Notes under the pieces: model-generated | Database searches by the model: none | Seen by the model: only the letters and a program-made list of their open reading frames with translations | Told to the model about the DNA's origin: nothing | Shown here: piece after piece, positions 41,881-49,091 of the stretch | Numbering within the stretch: the stretch's first letter is position 1 | Layout: each line of letters opens with the position of its first letter | Program-made: the position numbers and the translations under genes | DNA from: an uncultured Alphaproteobacteria bacterium | Lineage (GTDB): Bacteria; Pseudomonadota; Alphaproteobacteria; HIMB59 | Direction: 5' to 3' | DNA length: 64,000 nucleotides | Assembly (NCBI GenBank): GCA_902616855.1 | Contig: CACMUL010000004.1 | Coordinates: 1-64,000 of the forward strand

Positions 41881-43355
41881 TTAAGTTCAAAATTTTTAAA
41901 ATCATTATAAGTAAGATATACATTTAATTGATTTTTAGGAATAAATTTAGAAATTTGAAGATACGTTTGACCAGGTCCACACGAATTACGCTTATTTAGT
42001 ATTTCTGGTCTTAGTTGTATAGCTAATTTAAATGCAGAGAAGCTCATCCAATAAAAACTCTCCGCTACAAATAAATTATCAATCGTATTGTCATTAATCA
42101 AAGGGACTAAACTATAGTGTGATATAACAGGGAATTTTTTATTTAGCATATTTCCTTCATATGTAAGTTTATAAGTAGGTTTTTGATTATCTTTATAAAA
42201 ATTTTCAGTTTCTCGATAATTTTCACCAAAACTATCGAGAGAAGAATTTACAAGAATGCCCATTTTACTTATTTTTTTCCAAGAACTTACGCCGGAAGTT
42301 ATAAGATTTGATACACTTTTCAAAGATTTAAACTCTTTAAATTCTGATCTTGTGGCCAAAACATTTTTATTTTTTAATGTTTTATTAAATTCATGCAAAT
42401 TTCTCTGAAACATTTGATATTTTGATAAGCTTGAAGGAAATATATTTTTAACTTTTTTAACTTTTTTATTATTTAGATATTTTTTTTCTTTAAAATATTT
42501 TTTTGTTTGATTATCTTTCCCTTGTGCAAATAAGATTTTTTCATTTAGAATATTTTCAATAGTTACACCTACATCTAAATTGCAACCACCTCCCCATTTG
42601 TATAAATATTTTCTCTCTCTTTGACAATCATCTAACGAAGGTAAATGATTAATTTTTTTCAATATTTTTTCTGTTTTTCGATCATCTCTCCTATATTCCA
42701 AAGCAATGCATCCTTGTGCTGCCGCACTAGGAAATTCAGAAATTGGTAAAATTATCTTTTCAAACTTTTTAAATTTCAATTTAAAATTTCTATAATCTTT
42801 TTTATTAATTTTCTCTCCATATTTAAAAATTCTATCTATAGCAGCTTTAGCCATAAACACCCCGTCCTCTTTTGAGGAATTTAATATTTTTTCTAGCCTA
42901 GATGGTACGTTTCCCCTAATGTCGAATGGCTTCAATTCTTCAAAGGGTAAAAACTTTCTTAATTTTTTTAAATAATATTTTCTTCTAGGAGAGGATGTCC
43001 CTATAACTAATTTTTTTTTATTTAATGAAGTCTTTTTAATAAGAATAACATCTCTTGGATCATCTCTTTTGAGACAAATAAAAGAAGTCTTATTAAGATT
43101 TTTAACAGGAAGATCTTTGAATGAATGAACTACCACATCTGCATCTTTTAAGATTAACTTTTTTGAGAGTGAATTTGTAAATATTCCAAATCCATGTTGT
43201 TCCCAAGCTTTAGCTGACATGTCCGTGTCACCAACGCTTGATGAGTAATGTGTATCAATAATATTTTTTTGTATTTTATTAATTTCTATCTCCGCAATGT
43301 GAGTCTGAATTTTAGCGAGAAAACTTTTTCTTGATAATAAAACAATCTTTTTCAT
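41877..43355 (-). CDS. hemC: Hydroxymethylbilane synthase with C-terminal extension (HemC, possible HemD-like)
   Basis: Polymerises four porphobilinogens to hydroxymethylbilane. Residues 1 to about 300 are HemC: SRKSFLAKIQTHIAEIE, VVVHSFKDLPV, VIGTSSPRR, FDIRGNVPSRL and the dipyrromethane cofactor cysteine in GGGCNLDVG. About 190 further residues follow (from LKNKNVLATRSEFKEF), ending in SCGPGQTYLQISKFIP. Their position suits a fused uroporphyrinogen III synthase (HemD), which is not seen elsewhere in the cluster, but similarity is weak. I take ATG 43355 (MKKIVLLSRKS) as start; ATGs at 43370 and 43361 are alternatives, and the upstream TTG at 43391 lies at or before the likely transcription start. 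Confidence 0.88.
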   Translation of the reverse strand: MKKIVLLSRKSFLAKIQTHIAEIEINKIQKNIIDTHYSSSVGDTDMSAKAWEQHGFGIFTNSLSKKLILKDADVVVHSFKDLPVKNLNKTSFICLKRDDPRDVILIKKTSLNKKKLVIGTSSPRRKYYLKKLRKFLPFEELKPFDIRGNVPSRLEKILNSSKEDGVFMAKAAIDRIFKYGEKINKKDYRNFKLKFKKFEKIILPISEFPSAAAQGCIALEYRRDDRKTEKILKKINHLPSLDDCQRERKYLYKWGGGCNLDVGVTIENILNEKILFAQGKDNQTKKYFKEKKYLNNKKVKKVKNIFPSSLSKYQMFQRNLHEFNKTLKNKNVLATRSEFKEFKSLKSVSNLITSGVSSWKKISKMGILVNSSLDSFGENYRETENFYKDNQKPTYKLTYEGNMLNKKFPVISHYSLVPLINDNTIDNLFVAESFYWMSFSAFKLAIQLRPEILNKRNSCGPGQTYLQISKFIPKNQLNVYLTYNDFKNFELK

Positions 43356-43395
43356 AACCATTGATGACATTAAGAAATAACAAATAATCAACGCT

Positions 43396-43425
43396 AATAC
43401 AATTTAAGCGAGACTTATTGGTCAA
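43396..43425 (-). promoter_or_regulatory. Candidate promoter of the haem operon
   Basis: On the minus strand TTGACC (43420-43425) and TGTATT (43396-43401) are 18 bases apart; transcription would begin near 43389 and run through hemC-B-E-H-F-J and the MATE gene with no strong internal terminator. The divergent SDR gene has its own TATAAT at 43449-43454. Confidence 0.35.
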
Positions 43426-43472
43426 TATGTACTTATTTCAAAATATGTTATAATTAAATAACGTTTGAAATT

Positions 43473-44150
43473 ATGACACAAAAAGCAGTTTTAATTGTCG
43501 GAGCAGGATCAGGTTTAAGTGCTTCTTTGGCTAGGGCATTTAATTCAAAGGGGATGAAAATTGTACTTGCTGCCAGAAACATAGACAAACTTGACAGTTT
43601 AAAAAAAGAGATCGACGCTTTAGTTTTTAAGTGTGACTCAACGGAAAATAAAAGTGTTCAAAATTTATTTTTGCAGACTGACTCAATTATAGGCACTCCA
43701 GAAATTGTTATCTATAATCCATCTCTTAGAATTGTAAAACCTTTTATTGAATACGATCCTGATGAAATGCTTCAATCAGTAAAAGTAAATAGTTATGGGG
43801 CTTTTCTAGTAGCGCATGAATCAGTAAAAAGAATGATAAAAATAGGAAAAGGTAATATTTTTTTCACTGGATCATCTGCAAGTGTAAAGGGTTTTGCCAA
43901 ATCTGCGTCTTTTGCTATGGGAAAGTTTGGTTTGAGAGGCTTAGCACAATCTTTGGCAAGAGAGCTTCACCCACAAAATATTCATATAGGTCATTTCGTT
44001 ATAGATGGAGGAATAGGTAAAGAACCAGTTGGAAATTATCAAATGATACACCCTGATGAAATTGCAAAACAATACCTAAATTTTTATTTACAGGATAAAA
44101 AAGCTTGGTCATGGGAAATTGAAATTAGAACAAACACTGAAAAATTTTAG
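43473..44150 (+). CDS. Short-chain dehydrogenase-like protein lacking the catalytic tyrosine
   Basis: A 225-residue Rossmann-fold SDR with nucleotide motif LIVGAGSGLSASLA (7-20) and Arg/Asn residues AARN suggesting NADP(H). The serine of the active site is present (TGSSAS), but the Tyr-x3-Lys motif reads FAMGK, with Phe for Tyr, followed by FGLRGLAQSLARELHPQNIH. Proteins with this FAxxK variant form a recognisable SDR subgroup of unknown activity. It begins a plus-strand pair with the LLM oxidoreductase (9-base gap) between the two parts of the haem cluster. Confidence 0.85.
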   Translation: MTQKAVLIVGAGSGLSASLARAFNSKGMKIVLAARNIDKLDSLKKEIDALVFKCDSTENKSVQNLFLQTDSIIGTPEIVIYNPSLRIVKPFIEYDPDEMLQSVKVNSYGAFLVAHESVKRMIKIGKGNIFFTGSSASVKGFAKSASFAMGKFGLRGLAQSLARELHPQNIHIGHFVIDGGIGKEPVGNYQMIHPDEIAKQYLNFYLQDKKAWSWEIEIRTNTEKF

Positions 44151-44159
44151 AAGAACACC

Positions 44160-45179
44160 TTGGAAATTGGTATAGACAGTTTTGCAGATAAAAGAGAGGG
44201 CTCAGATAGTGTTAAAGCCATCAATAATGTTATTGATAGAATTATTTTTGCAGATGAAGTTGGATTAAATTCATTTGGGATAGGAGAGCATCATAGAAAA
44301 GAATTTTTAGACTCAGCACCATTTATGATATTAGCTGCAGCTGCAGCACAAACAAAAAATATTAAGCTTCTAAGTGCTGTAACTGTTTTAAGCGCAGCAG
44401 ATCCTGTTCGTGTATTTCAAAACTTGTCTACTCTTGATCTGATATCCGGAGGTAGAGCAGAAATGGTAGCTGGAAGAGGATCATTTTCTGAGGCCTTTCC
44501 ATTGTTTGGTTTGGATTTCAAAGATTATGATGAATTGTTTATTGAAAAGCTCGGCCTGCTTTTAAAAATTAGAGAAAATGAATTTGTTAGTTGGTCTGGT
44601 AAATTTAGACCTTCGATAAATAATTTACCTATTTATCCAAGGCCTATTCAAAACCCTGTCCCAATTTGGTTAGGTGTTGGTGGCACACCTCAATCCTTTG
44701 CAAGAGCAGGTTCAATGGGCTTACCTCTAATGATTGCCATAATTGGAGGCAATACTCATCGCTTTAGGCCTTTGGTAGATATTTATCGACAGGCGGGTAA
44801 AGAAGCAGGACACCCCCCAGAAAAACTTTCCGTAGGACTTCATTCACTGGGATATGTCGCAAATAGTATGGATGAAGCAATAGATTTGTATTATGAGGGT
44901 TATCATAAAATGTTCACAAAAATTGGAAAAGAAAGAGGTTGGGGCCCTGTTACGAGAGACCAATTTGACAATCAAATTGGTCCATTAGGAGCTATAGTTT
45001 TAGGCGATCCCGATCAGGTCGCTGAAAAGATTATCAGACATAGTCAAGCCCTTGGAGGTATTGATAGATTCCAATTTCAAATGGATATAGCTGATATTAC
45101 CCATGAAAATTTAATCAAATCTATTGAACTGATTGGCAAAGAAGTAATTCCTAGGATAAATAGGACAAAAAGCCCCTAA
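44160..45179 (+). CDS. LLM-class (luciferase-like) flavin-dependent oxidoreductase
   Basis: A 339-residue TIM-barrel monooxygenase/oxidoreductase of the bacterial luciferase family, using FMN or F420. Family features are the opening EIGIDSFAD, FGIGEHHRKEFLDSAPFMILAAAAAQT, LLSAVTVLSAADPVRVFQNLSTLDLISGGRAEMVAGRG, and PIWLGVGGTPQSFARAG. TTG at 44160 is the start; no ATG is available nearby. Substrate unknown. It is followed by a palindromic terminator-like element. Confidence 0.9.
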   Translation: MEIGIDSFADKREGSDSVKAINNVIDRIIFADEVGLNSFGIGEHHRKEFLDSAPFMILAAAAAQTKNIKLLSAVTVLSAADPVRVFQNLSTLDLISGGRAEMVAGRGSFSEAFPLFGLDFKDYDELFIEKLGLLLKIRENEFVSWSGKFRPSINNLPIYPRPIQNPVPIWLGVGGTPQSFARAGSMGLPLMIAIIGGNTHRFRPLVDIYRQAGKEAGHPPEKLSVGLHSLGYVANSMDEAIDLYYEGYHKMFTKIGKERGWGPVTRDQFDNQIGPLGAIVLGDPDQVAEKIIRHSQALGGIDRFQFQMDIADITHENLIKSIELIGKEVIPRINRTKSP

Positions 45180-45190
45180 TTAGAGGCTTT
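45168..45190 (+). terminator. Terminator-like hairpin after the LLM gene
   Basis: AAAGCC-C-CTAATTAG-A-GGCTTT straddles the stop codon of the LLM gene. The stem is GC-poor with a self-complementary centre and is followed by only three T and then ATGCG, so termination should be partial. Confidence 0.55.
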
Positions 45191-45238
45191 ATGCGTCTTT
45201 ATTGCAGTATCTTTTAGATTAGTAAAAAATAAATTAAT

Positions 45239-45258
45239 AATTGTGAAAAATCACAATT
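45239..45258 (+). promoter_or_regulatory. Inverted repeat spanning the hemA start codon
   Basis: AATTGTG-aaaaat-CACAATT: a perfect 7-bp dyad whose left arm contains the GTG start codon of hemA (45243-45245). In RNA the start codon would be base-paired; in DNA it could be an operator. It resembles a CRP half-site pair but with 4 rather than 6 central bases. Confidence 0.5.
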
Positions 45259-46511
45259 GGAAATCTAATTATCTAAGCACTCTTCAATCTGAAATTGATA
45301 AAATTAAGGATGAAGGCCACTACAGAGTATTTAACAACATAGAAAGAAAAGCCGGACAGTATCCCAAAGCTACAAGACACAGTAATGGTCAAACCGAAGA
45401 GATTGATGTCTGGTGTTCAAATGATTACTTAGGCATGAGCCAGAACAAAGAAGTTATTTCCGCAATGCAATCTGCTGCTGAAAAGTTAGGAGCGGGAAGC
45501 GGAGGAACAAGGAATATATCAGGTACTACTAATTTTCATATTCAACTCGAAAAAGAAATCGCACTCTTACATAAAAAAGAAAGAGCTCTAGCATTTAATT
45601 CTGGATATAGTGCTAATGAGTCTGCACTAAAGTCTATTATATCTGCTTTTGATAATTGTTTAGTTTTAAGTGATGAACTAAATCACGCATCACTTATAGA
45701 AGGAATTCGTACAAGTAAAAAAGAAAAAGCTATTTATCGTCATAATGATGTAAAACACCTAAAGGACATTCTAAAGGGAGTAGATTTTTCTCGACCAAAA
45801 ATTATCGTCTTGGAGTCTGTCTATTCAATGGAAGCTGATTTTGCACCACTAGAAGACATTATTCAGGTTGCACAGGATAATGGAGCATTAATATACTTAG
45901 ATGAAGTTCATGCTGTAGGTTTATACGGTCCCAATGCAGCAGGTGTAGCAGATCAAAAAGGATTATCTGAGCATATTGATATTATCAATGGAACATTGGC
46001 AAAAGCATTTGGTCTAGCTGGAGGTTACATAGCCTCGACTGAGACAATAATTGATTTTGTTAGAAGTTTTTCAAAAGGATTTATTTTCACAACATCCATG
46101 TGCCCAGCAGTAGCTGCTGGAAGTCTAGAGAGCATTAGACAAGTAAAGAAAAACGATGAAATTCGATCTTCATTCTTTGAGAATGTAGATTTTGTTAAAA
46201 AAGAACTACGAACCGCAGGTATTCCTTTTTTAGACTCAGGTTCACATATAATCCCAGTATTAATTGGAGATAGCAAATTATGTAAAGAGATTAGTGATTT
46301 TCTTTTAAATGAGCACCAGGTTTATGTTCAGCCTATTAATTATCCAACAGTCCCAAAAGGAACTGAGAGAATAAGAATAACTCCCACTCCATGTCATGAC
46401 CCAGAGTCTACTGAAAAATTTGTAGAAGCTTTGAAAGATGCTTGGTTTAAATTTATGCCTCAGTTAGTTAAATTTGAAAATCAATTTACTAATAAAATCA
46501 AAGTAATTTAA
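45243..46511 (+). CDS. hemA: 5-aminolevulinate synthase
   Basis: Condenses glycine and succinyl-CoA to 5-aminolevulinate using PLP, the first step of haem synthesis in the Shemin pathway of Alphaproteobacteria. The 422-residue protein has YRVFNNIERKAGQYPKA (27-43), VWCSNDYLGMSQ (56-67), GAGSGGTRNISGTT, the DEVHAVGLYG loop (220-229) and the PLP lysine K254 in NGTLAKAFGLAGG. It starts with GTG inside a dyad and has no Shine-Dalgarno. The other haem genes lie 1.9-7.5 kb away on the opposite strand. Confidence 0.97.
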   Translation: MKNHNWKSNYLSTLQSEIDKIKDEGHYRVFNNIERKAGQYPKATRHSNGQTEEIDVWCSNDYLGMSQNKEVISAMQSAAEKLGAGSGGTRNISGTTNFHIQLEKEIALLHKKERALAFNSGYSANESALKSIISAFDNCLVLSDELNHASLIEGIRTSKKEKAIYRHNDVKHLKDILKGVDFSRPKIIVLESVYSMEADFAPLEDIIQVAQDNGALIYLDEVHAVGLYGPNAAGVADQKGLSEHIDIINGTLAKAFGLAGGYIASTETIIDFVRSFSKGFIFTTSMCPAVAAGSLESIRQVKKNDEIRSSFFENVDFVKKELRTAGIPFLDSGSHIIPVLIGDSKLCKEISDFLLNEHQVYVQPINYPTVPKGTERIRITPTPCHDPESTEKFVEALKDAWFKFMPQLVKFENQFTNKIKVI

Positions 46512-46555
46512 ACGCCTTATTTGATCAATCTATACATTTGTTATAAAACATACTA

Positions 46556-47419
46556 ATGAGAGTCATTGCGTTTTATAGTTTCTTTAACGTATCCAATCCC
46601 AGATTATTAAAAGAGAGGTTAAATTTACACTTTCTTTTAAAACGAATAAAAGGTTCGATTATTGTCAGTGAGGAAGGCTTAAATGGTACAATAGCAGTCT
46701 CTTCAAAATTAGAAAAAAAAATTATTGACTATTTAATGTCTTTAGGAGTCACTAAAGAAAATATAAAAATATCAGACTTTAATGGCCAAAGAATTTTTAA
46801 CGAGTTTAAAATTAAACTTAAAAAGGAAATAGTTACATCTGATTTTGGATTAAAAATTTCAGACATTAAAAAATCTAAATTTATTGAATCAAGTGATTGG
46901 GATAAATTTGCTAATGATAAAAATGTAGAAATTCTTGATATAAGAAATGATTATGAATTTAAAATTGGTCATTATAAAAATGCTATCAACCCTAAAATTG
47001 AAACATTTAAAGATTTCAAAAATTTTATAAAGAATAACAAAGAAAAATTTCAGAATAAAAAAGTTGGTATTTATTGTACAGGTGGTATTAGATGTGAAAA
47101 AGCAGGACCTTTAATGGAAAAATATGGTATTGAGACATATCAACTTAAAGGAGGAATATTAAAATATTTTGAAACCACATCTGCTGACTCATGGAAGGGT
47201 GAGTGCTTTGTTTTTGACTACAGAGTATCTTTGAACAAGCAACTTTCTCAAGGTACGAGTAAGCTTTGTTACGGGTGTAACATGCCTTTAACTCCAAGAG
47301 AGAGAAAATCTCCTAAATATGAAGAGGGATATTCATGTTCCATCTGTTTTGATAATATGACAGAAAAAAAGAGACGTTCTCTCAAAGATAAGCGAGAACA
47401 TTGGAAAAAAGTTCTTTAA
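46556..47419 (+). CDS. trhO: Oxygen-dependent tRNA uridine(34) hydroxylase TrhO
   Basis: Hydroxylates wobble uridine in certain tRNAs, using oxygen (YceA/TrhO family). The 287-residue protein has the N-terminal domain FNVSNPRLLKERLNLHFLLKRIKGSIIVSEEGLNGTI, a rhodanese domain with active loop CTGGIRCEKA (C174 to A183), and a C-terminal cysteine pair region LCYGCNMPLTPRERKSP...SCSIC. A TATAAA box lies 8 nt before the ATG, again without a Shine-Dalgarno. It is close to hemA but with its own promoter. Confidence in family is high. Confidence 0.92.
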   Translation: MRVIAFYSFFNVSNPRLLKERLNLHFLLKRIKGSIIVSEEGLNGTIAVSSKLEKKIIDYLMSLGVTKENIKISDFNGQRIFNEFKIKLKKEIVTSDFGLKISDIKKSKFIESSDWDKFANDKNVEILDIRNDYEFKIGHYKNAINPKIETFKDFKNFIKNNKEKFQNKKVGIYCTGGIRCEKAGPLMEKYGIETYQLKGGILKYFETTSADSWKGECFVFDYRVSLNKQLSQGTSKLCYGCNMPLTPRERKSPKYEEGYSCSICFDNMTEKKRRSLKDKREHWKKVL

Positions 47420-47471
47420 TTTCATTAAATATCAATGTTGACCAAATTCAAAATTAGTTTAGTTTACGCCA

Positions 47472-47666
47472 ATGGCTAAAAAGTCTACATACCAACTTAA
47501 ACAGCTAATACCTGAAGAAAAACCTGAAACCGGCACAAAATATATTGTACGTAAACCCACTAAAGGATTGAAAGTTTCTGACAAACTTCGCCAGAGAAAG
47601 TATGACCCTGTTTTGAAACAGCATGTTTGGTTTGTTGAAAAGAAAATGCCTCCTCATAGTAAATAA
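47472..47666 (+). CDS. rpmG: Large-subunit ribosomal protein bL33
   Basis: A 64-residue ribosomal protein of the 50S subunit. The core KVSDKLRQRKYDPVLKQHVWFVEKKM matches the bL33 pattern (K-x-x-x-R-K-Y-D-P-V-x-x-x-H-V-x-F-x-E). It has an extended loop (IPEEKPETGTKYIVRKPTKG) before this and lacks the CxxC zinc motif, so it is of the C-minus type. The photolyase frame starts directly after its stop in the same reading frame. Confidence 0.87.
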   Translation: MAKKSTYQLKQLIPEEKPETGTKYIVRKPTKGLKVSDKLRQRKYDPVLKQHVWFVEKKMPPHSK

Positions 47667-47684
47667 TTTTGTTATTATTTTATC

Positions 47685-49091
47685 ATCGAAAATAGAACTT
47701 TATATTGGCTGAGAAGAGACTTTAGGATTACTGATAATCCCTGTCTGGAATTTATATCAAAACAAAAATCCCCAGCATTACTTGTTTATATTTATGATGA
47801 CATTGAAAAGAAAGCCACTGGAGATGCTGGTCAATGGTGGTTAAATAAAACTCTTCATTTGCATTCCAAGAATTTAGAACAAAAATTTAATGTAAAGCTT
47901 ATTATCACTGATGGTGAAGCGAAAAAAAATCTCTCACACCTAATTGAAAAATACAAAATTTCATCATTAATTTGGAATAGGCTCTACTCAGACCAATCTA
48001 TTAAAAGAGACACTGAGATAAAGAGTTTTTTTAAAAATAAAAATATTCATGTTGAAACTTTTAATTCACACTTACTTAATGAGCCTTGGGAAATACAAAA
48101 TAACTCTGGTCAATTCTTTAAAGTTTTTACTCCTTATTGGAAAACTGCTTTTAAAGTTTATTTGAACAAGAAATTTTCTTACCAAAAAAATTCATTAATC
48201 AAATCATTTAAACACAATGAAAAAACTAAAATCGATTTTTTATCAAATAGAAGTTGGTATGAGAAGTTTAATAATTATTGGAGTCCAGGAGAGGATGCAG
48301 CTTTGAAAAAAATTGAGACTTATATTTCTTCTCATATAGATAAATATGATGTAAATAGAAATAGGCCTGATTTTGATCAAACATCAAGAATATCTCCTCA
48401 CTTAAGATTTGGAGAGATATCCCCGCGGGTAATAGTTGAAAAAATCCAAAATTCAAAAAAATCTAATAATGCTGTAAATACTTATTTATCAGAAATTGGC
48501 TGGCGAGAATTTTCTTATTCATTGTTGTATTATTCTAAAGATTTATCAACTAAACCAATTAACCCAAAATTTAAAAAATTCCCATGGAGAAGTAGTAAAA
48601 AAGATTTTGCTTTATGGACTGAGGGTAAAACAGGCATACCTCTTGTAGACGCTGCGATGAGTCAAATTTATGAAGAGGGATGGATGCATAATAGGCTTAG
48701 AATGGTTGTTGGAAGTTTTCTTGTGAAAAATTTATTATTAAACTGGACATTAGGTGAGCGGTATTTTCAAAAAAGTTTACTAGATTATGATGAAGCTAGT
48801 AATGCAGCTGGATGGCAGTGGATAGCAGGCTGTGGCGCAGATGCTTCCCCATATTTTCGTGTATTTAATCCTGTGCTTCAGTCAGAGAAGTTCGATCCAC
48901 AGGCTCAATTTATCTTGAAGTATATTCCACAATTAAAAATATTTAATTCATCAAAAACAGTATTTGAGCCATATTTAGATAAAAAATTATTAGATAGTTT
49001 AGTCAAAGAAAAAAAATATGTTAATCCAATCGTTGATTTGAAAGAGTCCCGCAACAGAGCACTTGATGCTTATCAACAAACGAAATCATAA
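47685..49091 (+). CDS. phrB: Class I deoxyribodipyrimidine photolyase, start codon absent or non-standard
   Basis: Repairs cyclobutane pyrimidine dimers with blue light, using FAD and an antenna cofactor. The FAD domain shows EIGWREFSYSLLYY, WTEGKTGIPLVDAAMSQIYEEGWMHNRLRM, and NAAGWQWIAGCGADASPYFRVFNP. Similarity continues upstream of the first standard start (TTG 47859) through AGQWWLNKTLHLHS to TLYWLRRDFRITDNPCLEF at 47697, the true N-terminus of the family. In that frame there is no ATG, GTG or TTG before the rpmG stop at 47664; the best candidates are ATC at 47682 or 47685. With ATC 47685 the protein has 468 residues, the normal family length. A TATTAT box lies 6 nt upstream of it. Next gene overlaps by 26 bases. 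Confidence 0.85.
   Translation: MENRTLYWLRRDFRITDNPCLEFISKQKSPALLVYIYDDIEKKATGDAGQWWLNKTLHLHSKNLEQKFNVKLIITDGEAKKNLSHLIEKYKISSLIWNRLYSDQSIKRDTEIKSFFKNKNIHVETFNSHLLNEPWEIQNNSGQFFKVFTPYWKTAFKVYLNKKFSYQKNSLIKSFKHNEKTKIDFLSNRSWYEKFNNYWSPGEDAALKKIETYISSHIDKYDVNRNRPDFDQTSRISPHLRFGEISPRVIVEKIQNSKKSNNAVNTYLSEIGWREFSYSLLYYSKDLSTKPINPKFKKFPWRSSKKDFALWTEGKTGIPLVDAAMSQIYEEGWMHNRLRMVVGSFLVKNLLLNWTLGERYFQKSLLDYDEASNAAGWQWIAGCGADASPYFRVFNPVLQSEKFDPQAQFILKYIPQLKIFNSSKTVFEPYLDKKLLDSLVKEKKYVNPIVDLKESRNRALDAYQQTKS

Noticed and set aside
43370-43391. HemC starting at TTG 43391
   Set aside because: It adds a hydrophobic MIICYFL stretch absent from the family and lies at or before the predicted transcription start.
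45239-45258. CRP or FNR binding site at hemA
   Set aside because: The dyad has TGTGA and TCACA separated by 4 bases, not 6 as for CRP, and it lacks the TTGAT-N4-ATCAA pattern of FNR.
47859-49091. Photolyase starting at TTG 47859
   Set aside because: That start would delete the first conserved strand and helix of the antenna domain (LYWLRRDFRITDNP), which are intact just upstream in frame.
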